This document shows, piece by piece, positions 1 through 9,888 of a stretch of DNA of 64,000 bases. The notes under the pieces were generated by a model, which worked only from the letters and a program-made list of their open reading frames with translations, did no database searches and was not told where the DNA came from. The stretch spans positions 21,735,185-21,799,184 of the forward strand of contig CM044966.1 of the NCBI GenBank assembly GCA_024516035.1, written 5' to 3'. The DNA comes from Bactericera cockerelli (taxonomy: Eukaryota; Arthropoda; Insecta; Hemiptera; Triozidae). Each line of letters begins with the position of its first letter. Position 1 is the first letter of the stretch. The position numbers were made by a program, and so were the translations under genes.

Positions 1-3000
1 ACCCCGCCCCCTCTGTGAGTCACCTGAGATCCATTTCTCTTCATTATTATTATTATTAAACACTTTATTGAAACCCCGCCCCCTCTGTGAGTCACCTGAG
101 AACCATTTCTCTTCATTATTATTATTATTATTATTAAACACTATATTGAAACCCCGCCCCCTCTGTGAGTCACCTGAGAACCATTTCTCTTCATTATTAT
201 TATTATTATTATTAAACCTATATTGAAACCCCGCCCCTCTGTGAGTCACCTGAGATCCATTTCTCTTCATTATTATTATTATTATTATTAAACACTTTAT
301 TGAAACCCCGCCCCCTCTGTGAGTCACCTGAGAACCATTTCTCTTCATTATTATTATTATTATTATTAAACACTTATTGAAACCCCGCCCCCTCTGTGAG
401 TCACCTGAGAACCATTTCTCTTCATTATTATTATTATTATTATTAAACACTTATTGAAACCCCGCCCCCTCTGTGAGTCACCTGAGATCCATTTCTCTTA
501 TTATTATTATTATTAATTTAGTATAAACAACTTTTATATTGAAACCCCGCCCCTCTGTGAGTCACCTGAGAACCATTTCTCTTCATTATTATTATTATTA
601 TTATAAACACTATATTGAAACCCCGCCCCTCTGTGAGTCACCTGAGACCATTTCTCTTCATTATTATTATTATTATTATTAAACACTTTATTGAAACCCC
701 GCCCCTCTGTGAGTCACCTGAGAACCATTTCTTTCATTATTATTATATATTATTATTAAACACTTATTGAAACCCCGCCCCTCTGTGAGTCACCTGAGAA
801 CCATTTCTCTTCATTATTATTATTATTATTATTAAACACTTTATTGAAACCCCGCCCCCTCTGTGAGTCACCTGAGACCATTTCTCTTCATTATTATTAT
901 TATTATTATTAAACACTTTATTGAAACCCCGCCCCTCTGTGAGTCACCTGAGAACCATTTCTCTTCAATTATTATTATTATTATTATTAAACACTTTATT
1001 GAAACCCCGCCCCTCTGTGAGTCACCTGAGACCATTTCTCTTCATTATTATTATTATTATTAAACATTTATTGAAACCCCGCCCCTCTGTGAGTCACCTG
1101 AGAACCATTTCTCTTCATTATTATTATTATTATTATAAACACTTTATTGAAACCCCGCCCCCTCTGTGAGTCACCTGAGAACCATTTCTCTTCATTATTT
1201 TTATTATTAACACTTATTGAAACCCCGCCCCTCTTGAGTCACCTGACCATTTCTCTTCATTATTTTATTATTAAACACTTTATTGAAACCCCGCCCCCTC
1301 TGTGAGTCACCTGAGAACCATTTCTCTTCATTATTATATTATTATTAAACACTTTATTGAAACCCCGCCCCTCTGTGAGTCACCTGAGACCATTTCTCTT
1401 CATTATATTATTTATTAAAACACTTTATTGAAACCCCGCCCCTCTGTGAGTCACATTTCTCTTGTTATTTTATTAAACACTTTATTGAAACCCCGCCTCT
1501 GTGAGTCACTGAGAACATTTCTCTTCATTATTATTATTATTAAACTTTATTGAAACCCCGCCCTCTGTGAGTCACCATTTCTCTTCATTATTCTTATTAA
1601 ACACTTTATTGAAACCCCGCCCCTCTGTGAGTCACCGAGAACCATTTCTCTTCATTTATTATTATTATTAAACTCTTTATTGAAACCCCGCCCCTCTGTG
1701 AGTCACCATTTCTCTTCATTATTTTATTAAACACTTTATTGAAACCCCGCCCCTCTGTGAGTCACCTGAGAACCATTTCTCTTCATTATTATTATTATTA
1801 AACTCTTTATTGAAACCCCGCCCCTCTGTGAGTCACCATTTCTCTTCATTATTCTTATTAAACACTTTATTGAAACCCCGCCCCTCTATGAGTCACCTGA
1901 GATCCATTTCTCTTCATTATTATTTTATTATTAAACACTTTATTGAAACCCCGCCCCCTCTGTGAGTCACCATTTCTCTTCATTATTCTTATTAAACACT
2001 TTATTGAAACCCCGCCCCTCTATGAGTCACCTGAGATCATTTCTCTTCATTATTATATTATTAAACCTTTATTGAAACCCCGCCCCTCTGTGAGTCACAT
2101 TTTCTTCATATTTATTAAACACTTATTACCCGCCCCTTAGTCACTGAGATATTCTCTCATTATATATTATTAAACACTTTATTGAAACCCCGCCCCCTCT
2201 GTGAGTCACCTGAGAACCATTTCTCTTCATTATTATTATTATTATTAAACACTTTATTGAAACCCCGCCCCTCTGTGAGTCACCTGAGAACATTTCTCTT
2301 CATTATTATTATTATTATTAAACACTTTATTGAAACCCGCCCCTCTGTGAGTCACTGAGAAACATTTCTCTTCATTATTATTATTATTATTAAACACTTT
2401 ATTGAAACCCCGCCCCTCTGTAAGTCACCTGAGAAACAATTCTCTTCATTATTATTATTATTTAAACACTTTATTGAAACCCCGCCCCTCTGTGAGTCAC
2501 CTGAGAAACAATTCTCTCATTATTCTATTTATTAAACACTTTATTGAAACCCCGCCCTCTGTGAGTCACTGAGAAACAATTCTCTTCATTATTTATATTA
2601 TTAAACACTTTATTGAAACCCCGCCCCTCTGTGAGTCACCTGAGAACCATTTCTCTTCATTATTATTCTTATTAAACACTTTATTGAAACCCGCCCCTCT
2701 GTGAGTCACCTGAGAACCATTTCTCTTCATTATATTATTATTTTAAACACTTTATTGAAACCCCGCCCCTCTGTGAGTCACCTGAGAACATTTCTCTTCA
2801 TTATTATTATTATTATTAAACACTTTATTGAAACCCGCCCCCTCTGTGAGTCATCTGAGAAACATTTCTCTTCATTATTATTATTATTATTATTTAAACA
2901 CTTTATTGAAACCCCGCCCCTCTGTGAGTCACCTGAGAAACATTTCTTCATTATTATTATTATTATTATTAAACACTTTATTGAAACCCCCCCCTCTGTA

Positions 3001-3330
3001 AGTCACCTGAGAAACAATTCTCTTCATTATTATTATTATTATTAAACACTTTATTGAAACCCCGCCCTCTGTGAGTCACTGAGAAACAATTCTCATTATA
3101 TTATTATTATAAAACTTTATTGAAACCGCCCTGTGAGTCACTGAGAACAATTCTTTCATTATTATATTATTTAAACACTTTATTGAAACCCGCCCCCTCT
3201 GTGACTCACCTGAGAACCATTTCTTGTTATTATTATTATTATTAAACACTATATTGAAACCCCACCCTCTGTGAGTCACCTGAGATCCATTTCTCTTCAT
3301 TATTCTTATTAAACACTGTATTACATATTT
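1..3330. repeat. Minisatellite, about 47 units of 60-80 bp with (ATT)n tracts
   Basis: Each unit reads, in order, TTATTGAAACCCCGCCCC, TCTGTGAGTCACCTGAGA, CCATTTCTCTTCA and a variable (ATT)n run ending in TAAACAC. I counted about 47 occurrences of the GAGTCAC core. Length varies through ATT copy number and small deletions in the GC-rich block, which become commoner after about 1,200. Read on the minus strand the unit contains CAATAAAGTG followed by (TAA)n, the same motif that ends LINE and SINE tails elsewhere in the window, so the array may have grown from such a tail. Open frames of 65-114 codons here are by-products of the repeat. The array continues past the left edge. Confidence 0.95.
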
Positions 3331-3563
3331 ATTTATTTATTTATTTTATTAGTGTTTATAGACCTTATGGTCCACAAGTGGACATAGTCAATCGTCAATA
3401 CAATACATAAATATAGGATATACAATATAAAGAAAAAAACATTGACAGAGTAGAGGGTAAGTAGATATAAGAAAATTAAAAGATATTATAAAAGTGGAAC
3501 GGGCTGCAATGAACTTCAATTCTAGTTGTTGACATGTTAACAAGAAGAAAAAAAATATGTACT
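3331..3563. other. AT-rich spacer, probable SINE/LINE tail debris
   Basis: Starts with a short (ATTT)n run. No gene or recognisable repeat is visible apart from A/T-rich low-complexity sequence. Confidence 0.5.
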
Positions 3564-3762
3564 GTCCCGGTAGCTCCGTGGTAAAGGCGGCACTCTGTGA
3601 ATCCACAGGTTCCAGAGGTCTCGGGTTCGAAACCCAGTCGGGACATGACAAGTTATCCTCCCATTTGGGATTTTTACCACATAATAATACGTCTTGGGCT
3701 TACTGCTGGAATAATGTGACTATAATCGGGCAGTATTAATAAGGCGATATTATTATTATTAT
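3564..3762 (+). mobile_element. tRNA-derived SINE (family 1) with ATT tail
   Basis: The head at 3564-3644 looks like a tRNA. It has an A box (TAGCTCCGTGGTAAAG), a perfect B box (GGTTCGAAACC), and outer ends GTCCCG and CGGGAC that can pair. The anticodon arm does not fold into a clean 5-bp stem with a 7-nt loop, so I do not call a tRNA gene. A tRNA-unrelated body follows and ends in a short (ATT)n run at about 3749-3762, as expected of a SINE. Confidence 0.7.
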
Positions 3763-4155
3763 TAAACACTTCATTAGATATAAAAAGACATATGTACAGT
3801 ACAAATAATTATTATACCAATTAAAAAATGGAAACAATATACAGGGTGGACACAAAGTCTCACCCCACTCTGCGCGGAGGCCAGTAACTGTACAGCAGCC
3901 AGCCCAGAACTAACACTATCAGATAAGGTTGAGTATGCTGGAAAGGTGTACTTGAGAGGATTTCTCATGAAAAAAAAATCATCTTTCTACCAATTTTTTT
4001 AGAGATACAGCATAGAACACATACTGGGAGTGGGGTCAGACTTTGTGATCACCCTGTATACAATAAAAAGGAAAAAGAATAGAAAAATATATATAAACAC
4101 GTGTCCTAACTAAAGGACGGGGTTATTGCCTATGGCAATCTCTTCCACCCAACAC
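3763..4155 (-). mobile_element. LINE 3' end (antisense), split by a MITE
   Basis: Reverse-complement match to the 3' tails at 4636-4831 and 5092-5268. It shares the block around CAATAACCCCGCCCTTTAG, the ATATATTTT region and the final TTTATATCTAATGAAGTG followed by (AAT)n. Only the terminal part of the 3' UTR is present, as in 5'-truncated LINE insertions. The element at 3839-4060 interrupts it. Confidence 0.65.
3839..4060. mobile_element. TIR element (MITE) with ACAGGGTG ends, about 220 bp
   Basis: The left end ATACAGGGTGGACACAAAGT and the right end ACTTTGTGATCACCCTGTAT are inverted repeats of about 32 bp with few mismatches. There is no coding capacity. The flanks are compatible with a TA target duplication but ambiguous. 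The CACCCTGTA end motif recurs throughout the window (for example 17604-17634, 29993, 36358, 49829 and 51688), so this is a small member of a large local family. Confidence 0.75.
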
Positions 4156-4635
4156 TATGGCAATTGAACGATGGTAGCCAGACAGTGAAGGAATGACTCA
4201 GCACTTCTACCACTGTCTTTACAAGGAGGCTAATAGTTGACAAGGGCCCCCCGAACCAAGCCAAGGCTGGTCTACTCCCTGTTTATAGGCCCCAGATTTC
4301 TGTTAGAGATTTTTTAATATTAACTAAATAAAACATTATTTTGAAAATTTGAACTGCTCTACAAAGAGTTGCCAACTGACACAGTATATAGATATCGATT
4401 TTTTCTTATGAGAAACGATATCGATTTTATGAGCCAATTATAGACTGACAAAATATAAAAAGTATTTGACCACCTAGTATAGTAGTGCTTTATTTAGACT
4501 ATGGGCTCGAGGCGTGCTAATTGTTCATTAGTCCTATTTTTTATTATTAAAAGATGAGTGTTTCACAGCCTTTTTTTTCGTAGTCATGAAACAGGAGCTT
4601 CTGTAGACGCTTGTGGTCTATGTTGGGTTGGGTTG
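4156..4635. other. Degraded repeats
   Basis: 4330-4392 is the reverse complement of the LINE-A 3' UTR found in every duplicon (TGCCAACTGACACAGTATA). 4392-4428 contains two GATATCGATTTT motifs in a short imperfect palindrome. 4550-4620 is a reverse-complement piece of the tRNA-Gly-type SINE tail (AGTGTTTCACAGCC). No gene is seen. Confidence 0.5.
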
Positions 4636-4831
4636 TATACAAGGGTTGGGTGGAAGAGATTGCCATAGGCAATAACCCCGCCCTTTAGTTAGGACTTATG
4701 TTTTTATATATTTTCTATTCTTTTTCATTGTAGGTACATATTGTTTTCATTTTTTTCATTGTTAAATTAATTATTTGTATGTACATAATGTCCATTTATA
4801 CCTAATAAAGCGTTGTATAATAATAATAATA
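4636..4831 (+). mobile_element. LINE 3' tail fragment
   Basis: Starts with GGGTTGGGTGGAAGAGATTG, contains CAATAACCCCGCCCTTTAG and ends in CCTAATAAAG followed by ATAATAATAAT. This is the 3' UTR of the family with a (TAA)n tail, heavily 5'-truncated. AATAAA lies just before the tail. Confidence 0.65.
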
Positions 4832-5008
4832 TGTTGTAGCTTGTCCATCCCGTAGTATGCCTCCTCTCTGATGGGCGAGAAGTGACACAATACTTCCCAT
4901 TTAGGGTCGACACGAGCGCACCGGAAGGTATACCTCACAAACAAATGTAACCAAATTTTAAATACAATCGGCACGGGGGTTCGAACCCGGGACCTTCCAG
5001 CAGTATAA
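4832..5008 (-). mobile_element. tRNA-Gly-type SINE, 5'-truncated, reversed
   Basis: Reverse-complement match to the SINEs at 7645-7945 and 9413-9745. The B box is present as GGGTTCGAACCCGGG on this strand, followed by the body (ACCTTCCGGTGCGC, read on the minus strand). The A-box half of the tRNA head is missing, so the copy is truncated. Confidence 0.65.
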
Positions 5009-5091
5009 ATAAAGCAGCAGTGTTATTATTGTTTTGTTTTTTTTTTCTTGAAAGCTCTACAAGAGTAGATAATCTCTTCCACCCAAAGGGT
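5009..5091. other. AT-rich spacer
   Basis: Contains a T-rich run and CTCTTCCACCCAA, an inverted fragment of the neighbouring LINE tail. Nothing else is recognisable. Confidence 0.4.
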
Positions 5092-5268
5092 TGGGTGGAA
5101 GAGATTGCCACAGGCAATAACCCCGCCCTTTAGGTAGGACATTAACTTCATTCTCTTTTTTTTCCTGTATCTTTGCTTAATCTTATTGTTTTTCTTTATA
5201 ATTTCATTCTATTTTACTATATGTATGTATATATTTTTTCGTACTACCTAATAAAGCTTACTATAATA
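5092..5268 (+). mobile_element. LINE 3' tail fragment, second copy
   Basis: Starts with GTTGGGTGGAAGAGATTGCC and the CAATAACCCCGCCCTTTAG block, diverges in the middle, then ends with CTACCTAATAAAGC and a short (ATA)n-like tail. The preceding inverted CTTCCACCCAA makes a small palindrome at the 5' break. Confidence 0.6.
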
Positions 5269-5278
5269 AAAATAAGTA

Positions 5279-5500
5279 GTCACCATGGCAGAGTGAGTTA
5301 GCGCGCTAGGCATTGCACGCATGGTGACCTGGGTTCGATTCCCAGCAGAGCAGAAATTTTTCTGCTCTGTAATTGGATGTTCGGGGTCCACTCATACCTC
5401 GTGAGGAAAAATGAGTAGTTACTTGTATGAGTAACGACCAGTGGCGGCATTACCAGAGTAAAAAGAAAGAATAAAATAGAATAATTCGAAATGTGAAGGA
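5279..5500 (+). mobile_element. tRNA-derived SINE (family 2)
   Basis: The tRNA-like head at 5279-5353 has A box TGGCAGAGTGAGTTAGCG and B box GGTTCGATTCC. The body contains GTAACGACCAGTGGCGGCAT, and an A-rich 3' part follows. It belongs to a different family from 3564 and 7645. The right end is diffuse. Confidence 0.65.
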
Positions 5501-5804
5501 GGCTCTTAGTAATGCTGCGCTACCCTATGGCAATTGTCTATGTAGATAGCTATGGCAATTGTCAACATACATCGTACCCACAAAAATTGTGAAGAGGCCT
5601 TGTGCTTCACCACAGATAAAATCGTACATAATACATACATAATAAAAATTAAACGACTTTCTCTGGCATGTCCCAGGTCGCGAGGACACGGCATATATTT
5701 TTTCGTTCTACCTAATAAAGCTTTCTATAATAATAATAATTATAATGAGTAGAGATAGTACATGATCGGAAGTAAATTAAACGACTGTCTCTGGCATGTC
5801 CCCC
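5501..5804. repeat. Short duplicated segments beside the GC-rich ORF
   Basis: The block ATTAAACGACT..CTCTGGCATGTCCC..GG(T/G)CG.GAGGACACGG occurs at about 5650-5692 and again at 5776-5821. Between them is another LINE tail piece (CTACCTAATAAAGC then ATAATAATAAT). Two copies of TATGGCAATTGTC lie at about 5525-5560. This looks like local duplication with TE debris. Confidence 0.5.
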
Positions 5805-6276
5805 AGGTCGGGAGGACACGGGCTCGCAGGCCCCCCCTGACCCGGGCTCTCCCCCCGACATGAGCACCACCGCCGAGAGGTTCGCCAAGCACCAGTGCAC
5901 CCTGCGGAAGAACACCAAACCTCCCCCCTCCCCCGCCCCGCCCGCCGCCCCTCCGTCCCACCCCCCGCCCGAGGGCGGCGCGTTGTTTCACGAGTCAGCG
6001 ACGAGCCACGAGACGAGCCACCCCGCGCCCCAAGACGCGCGCCGGCCAACGTCGGCCGTTTCCGACACTGCCGACCGAACGAATCGAAGGCTCTCGGCAA
6101 GTCCAGAAAGAGTAGTGCCGTCGCCGCCCGTGTCGAAACCCCCCGCCGCCGCCGCCAAGCCCGCCCTGATGCGTAAGCCCGTCATCACTCAGCATTCGCC
6201 ACTACTGATGATGAGGAAGTTTCAGACGCGGAGTCCGGAGGCACCACGACTGGGCCCCACTGCAGAGAAAGACTGA
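5805..6276 (+). CDS. GC-rich proline-rich ORF, possible exon or retro-pseudogene
   Basis: I do not recognise this gene. It is the only strongly GC-rich stretch in an AT-rich window. An ATG at 5860 opens 138 codons rich in Pro, Ser, Ala and Arg with a poly-Ala run, as in a disordered region. The frame stays open upstream to about 5776, where CTCTGGCATGTCCCCCAG resembles a 3' splice site, so it could be an internal or last exon. A second plus frame (5895-6176, then about 6183-6290 with acidic DDEE and SDAESG) and a basic frame to about 6398 (KKEKYLRSL) also look protein-like, hinting at a decayed coding sequence with frameshifts. GC-rich DNA opens long frames by chance and several overlap here, so confidence is modest. 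Confidence 0.35.
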
Positions 6277-6692
6277 GAGAGAAAAGCGTAGAGTAGCGAA
6301 GATGGGCCGCCAATCGACGAAAAAAGAGAAATATCTCAGGTCACTGGTGAAAAATCTTCTGAGGAACAAAAAGCCTTCTTTTTGTGACAAAATTTGATAA
6401 TTTTAAATGGCTCCCTGATAATATATGGGGGTAATTTTTTAAATAATATTTAATAACATGATTGTTGTGATTGTTACGAGCTGTATTAATCTGACATCTG
6501 ACAAGATGTATTTTACATCCATAATATTATTTCTTTAATGTGACAGGATTCTCTGTGAGCTCTTCCACCCAACACAGACATAATGACATGACTACAGAAA
6601 GTGGTAAAAAAAATGAAAAATAATAATTGAATTTTTCTAAACATGATTCTAAAAAGAAACAAACATGAAAACACACAAATAAGTGTTTATTA
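6277..6692. other. AT-rich sequence, no gene seen
   Basis: Returns to low GC after the GC-rich block. No repeat or gene is recognisable, apart from a possible continuation of coding-like sequence to about 6398. Confidence 0.4.
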
Positions 6693-6729
6693 CTTCCGAG
6701 AAATTTCTAACATTAGAAATCGGAAGTAT
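6693..6729. mobile_element. Hairpin end of the 0.7-kb element, solo copy
   Basis: Near-perfect palindrome that starts ACTTCCGAGAAATTTCTAA and ends TTAGAAATCGGAAGT. The same hairpin terminates the elements at 10217-10903 and 62417-63114. Only this end is present here. Confidence 0.55.
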
Positions 6730-7275
6730 GTTTTATTTATTTCTTGAAGTAAGAAGCTAATAATTTTTTGGCTGTACAAGTGTTTGTTTTGTGTTTTGTA
6801 AGTCAAAAGTTTTACTTCCCCACATTTTTTGTGTTGTGTACATATTATATATAATAATAACACTACATTTCTTTTTCAATTTTAAATCTTTTACGTGTAG
6901 ATACATATATTTATTTTCTTACATTTCATATTAGGCTTAGGTATTTTGAACAAATTTGTTGATATACATGAAACTTGAGTCGAAGATTACTTTCACTGGA
7001 TTATATTTTTTTTTTTTAAATGAATATTTATTTAAAGAGAGGTCTGTAATATTCAGAGTCCTTGCCCCTGGATTATATTTACATTTGACATTCCGGTATT
7101 GGCACGATTTCCTAGCAACAGGATTTTTGCGGAACAGGTACCGAAATTTGGGTGACAGAAGTGAGTTTGTGCAAAATACGTATGTAAATTGTTGTGGAAC
7201 TCCAACTCTAGTTGTGTGTACTTTATTTACAATTTTTATGTACAGGTACAGTGAAAGGGTATAATTAATTAAAGG
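6730..7275. other. AT-rich sequence, no gene seen
   Basis: Open frames of 102 and 133 codons overlap on opposite strands (about 6937-7338) but have no recognisable domain and run into the TIR element to the right. I do not support a gene. Confidence 0.4.
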
Positions 7276-7455
7276 TAAACAAAGTCTGATCAAGGGTGGT
7301 ATAATAACAGAATTTTCGGTGCGAAAAGTCTGCTCCAACCGGGAATCGAACTCAGGATCTCTGGACTACGGGCAGTAGTCACAACCGTTACGCCACGGAG
7401 GCTGGCATTCATCTTCAACAAGGCATTATCACCACCCTTGATCAGGCTTTGTTTA
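7276..7455. mobile_element. 180-bp TIR element enclosing a tRNA-like sequence
   Basis: The ends TAAACAAAGTCTGATCAAGG and CCTTGATCAGGCTTTGTTTA are inverted repeats that extend through GGGTGGT, about 25 bp. The flanks are consistent with a TA target site. Inside, at 7333-7405 on the minus strand, is a 73-nt tRNA-like sequence. It has an A box, a B box (GAGTTCGATTCC) and an intact anticodon arm: stem GACTA/TAGTC and a 7-nt loop with anticodon GCC (Gly). Acceptor and T stems pair poorly, so it is unlikely to be a working tRNA. Confidence 0.7.
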
Positions 7456-7644
7456 TATTTATTTCACCATGTTACTATGTTCACTGTATATAAAAAAAAT
7501 GTAAATAAAGCTTGGTCCAATTGTTTGTTTATAAAACAGTACCCACGTATAGGGGTACCTTTAGATTAGACTGGAGAGCAATCTGGGGCTTTCTGCCGAC
7601 TGCCACACAGGACTCACAACTCCCTATACTTCTCAATCAATCGC
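7456..7644. other. Spacer, no gene seen
   Basis: AT-rich sequence preceding the SINE. One 89-codon open frame runs into the SINE and is not a gene. Confidence 0.4.
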
Positions 7645-7945
7645 GCGCGATTAGCTCAGTGGTTAAGCACTCGCTTGCCATGCGAAAGGTCCCGGGTTCG
7701 ATCCCCCGTGCCGACAAAAATCGTATTCAAAATTTGGTTACAGTCTTTTGTAAGGGATACCTTCCGGTGCGCTCTCGTTGACCCTGCACCTAATTGGGAA
7801 GTATATTATGTCACTTCTCGCCCATCAGAGGGGAGGGATACTACAGGATGGGTAGGCTACACCAGAGACCACAAGCGTGTACTGTAGCTCCTGTTTCTTG
7901 GCTACGAAATAAAAACGGCTGTGAAACACTCATCTTAAAAAAATC
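7645..7945 (+). mobile_element. tRNA-Gly(GCC)-derived SINE (family 3), near full length
   Basis: The tRNA-like head at 7643-7715 has A box TTAGCTCAGTGG and B box GGTTCGATCCC. The anticodon arm has loop TTGCCAT, giving GCC. The body contains ACCTTCCGGTGCGC, TCTCGCCCATCAGAGG, GGGATGGGTAGGCTACACC and CTGTGAAACACTCAT. Other copies are at 9413-9745 (+) and 4832-5008 (-), with tail-only pieces in each duplicon (for example about 27712-27790, reversed). Confidence 0.75.
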
Positions 7946-8237
7946 CTGTTGCAAGTCGCACGCCACAGGTTGCCTCAGAGTAAAGTTTACTTGTTAAATG
8001 TTAAATAAATTTATTCTTTTAAATATATTTTCCACTGACCAAACAAAACGTGCCGTTTGCAAAATAAATCTCGGGTGGGATATTCCTATAATTTTATTGT
8101 TGACTTCTAGCAACAGTTCTTGCGTTGAAAGTTTATTTATACAATAGTTGTACCACAGAAAAACACGCTTTGTTTACAATTAATATGTACCGGGATCAAT
8201 GTTGAGCATTAGGTATTCATCATCAATCTGTGCACAT
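7946..8237. other. Spacer, no gene seen
   Basis: AT-rich, with no repeat or ORF I can support. Confidence 0.4.
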
Positions 8238-8458
8238 TCAATGTGCACTGGTAGTCAAGTGGTTAACGCGCTGGTCTGGTAATCCAGGTAGCGTAGGGAT
8301 CCGTTGGTTGGAATCCCACCCAGTGCACGAATTTTTCCTCATTAATTTGAGTTTGTTACCCCATAATAGTAAGACTCTCAGGGTTAGGTGGTAGAAAATG
8401 CTTTGAGCATTAACCTCGCCTGGTGGTTACCTTCCATTGAAGAGTATTATTATTATTA
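8238..8458 (+). mobile_element. tRNA-derived SINE (family 4) with ATT tail
   Basis: The head at about 8240-8328 has an A box (TAGTCAAGTGGTTAACGCG), a degenerate B box (GGTTGGAATCCC) and complementary outer ends GTGCACTGG and CCAGTGCAC. The body includes AGGGTTAGGTGGTAGAAAAT and ends in (ATT)n at 8445-8458. Confidence 0.65.
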
Positions 8459-9122
8459 TATCATCATCATTGAGTAGCATCATCGTGTTTGATGGTCTCC
8501 GAACTTGATATTTTCATCAAATTTATACAAGGAAGCTAATAATTAAAAAGGGCCCCAGAACCAAGTTCATGAAAGTCTGATGTTTCCACTTCTATGCTGA
8601 CTTTGCTAATAAGCCACCTTGAACATTGAAAATAAAATTATTTGTTCAAGACGGAAGTAAACTTGTAAATAGCCATCTCCCTACTATTACCAAGAGGAAG
8701 GAAGGAATGTATTTAATTTCATTCTACATTTTTTTCATTAAAATCCCCTTGAAGTACAATATCTGTTGTACTTTTAGGGGGATTTAGGTATTGCTTATTT
8801 TCTTACATTAACATAGTTATTAACCAGACACCAATTTTTTGAAAACTTTTTTCTCTGACAAGTGTGTGAATAATGGTACAGCATTTTTATGTTCTGAATT
8901 TGTATCTGCTTTCTTTTCTATTATAGAGAACTCAACATTGTGAACATAATTTTATTTTTTAATACCTTTATTTTTTATTGAAAAGAAAATATACGTAATT
9001 TTTCTCAATAGCATTGGAGTAATAATATTTGGTATTTATTTTCTTAGAGCTCAAAACTAGACAATCTGAGTCTTCTTCCATATTGTTGAATGACTTCTTA
9101 TTTCCTGTGAGATACAGTTAAT
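8459..9122. other. AT-rich sequence, no gene seen
   Basis: A short block (about 8535-8570, GGGCCCCAGAACCAAG) recurs at about 4240-4260, so some is old repeat. Nothing coding is supported. Confidence 0.4.
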
Positions 9123-9411
9123 TTAACACGTTCGTTACCGAACGGCCATATGTGGATGTTTTTGTGTTTTTCTTTGGGACCGAAAACACACATGTGGTTG
9201 TTATCAAAATTTTAACGAGGGACTGGACATCCATATATGGCCTTTTGGAGGTAGGTTGTTAGTATTAGAACAGATATAGGATCGATTCTTGTACAAATAC
9301 GATGCCAAATATGCAAAAAAAAAAAAAAAACCTGGAAGGATGCAACAGCAACTTTACCGCCTGGTCCCTACGTAAAACTTGAAAAAATTGGCTTGGTAAC
9401 GAACGTGTTAA
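9123..9411. mobile_element. piggyBac-like MITE, TTAA-flanked
   Basis: TTAA at 9123-9126 and 9408-9411 bounds an element whose ends read CACGTTCGTTACC and GGTAACGAACGTG, a perfect 13-bp inverted repeat. TTAA target duplication is the signature of the piggyBac superfamily. The 281-bp interior has no transposase frame, so it is non-autonomous. The SINE at 9413 begins immediately after the right TTAA. Confidence 0.8.
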
Positions 9412-9412
9412 A

Positions 9413-9745
9413 GCGCGCGATTAGCTCAGTGGTTAACCACTCGCTTGCCATGCAGAAGGTCCCGGGTAGCCGGGACCTTCTGCATGGTTCGACCTCCGGG
9501 TTCGATCCTTCGTGCCGACAGAAATTTGTATTCTTAATTTGGTTACAATCGTTTGTAAGGGATACCTTCTGGTGCGCTTGTGTTCACCTAGCACCTAAAT
9601 GGAAAGTATTGTGACACCTCTCGCCCATCAGAGGCGAGGCATACTACGGGATGGGCAGTCTACAACACAGACCACAAGCGTCTTCAGTAGCCCCTGTTTC
9701 ATGGCTACGAAATAGAAAAGTCTGTGAAACACTCATTTTTATAAA
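9413..9745 (+). mobile_element. tRNA-Gly(GCC)-derived SINE with an internal hairpin duplication
   Basis: Same family as 7645-7945: A box TTAGCTCAGTGG, anticodon loop TTGCCAT, B box GGTTCGATCC, body TCTCGCCCATCAGAGG and CTGTGAAACACTCAT. The tRNA head is about 35 bp longer than the other copy because of the inverted duplication at 9448-9487. Confidence 0.75.
9448..9487. repeat. Perfect 18-bp inverted repeat inside the SINE head
   Basis: CCATGCAGAAGGTCCCGG is followed by a 4-nt loop and its exact reverse complement. The sister SINE at 7645 has only the left arm. This is the signature of a short template switch. Confidence 0.9.
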
Positions 9746-9888
9746 ATAAAACAAAAAAATTCTTACGGAAAAACGAGCTATGTGCTTATCTATAAGCTTG
9801 TATTTAATTTAGAATAACCACAGAAGTTGACATGCACCACTACTATTAGTCTTGGGGGTATGTAGAATTTTTTGGTTGTAATGCATTT
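9746..9888. other. Spacer before the duplicon array
   Basis: AT-rich. No element recognised. Confidence 0.4.

Noticed and set aside
863..3045. ORFs of 65-114 codons rich in Ile, Leu and Tyr
   Set aside because: Translations of the minisatellite and its (ATT)n runs; no start context or domain.
1..3330. Possible CRISPR-like array
   Set aside because: Units are tandem with microsatellite between them, not unique spacers, and the sequence is clearly eukaryotic.
3564..3644. Functional tRNA gene
   Set aside because: A and B boxes are good but the anticodon arm does not fold properly, and an ATT-tailed SINE body follows. The same applies to the heads at 5279, 7645, 8240 and 9413.
5740..6195. Minus-strand Gly/Arg-rich ORFs opposite the GC-rich block
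   Set aside because: GC-rich DNA lacks stop codons by composition; no domain or splice logic on this strand.
6937..7338. 133-codon minus-strand ORF
   Set aside because: Overlaps a 102-codon frame on the other strand and enters a TIR element; no recognisable domain.
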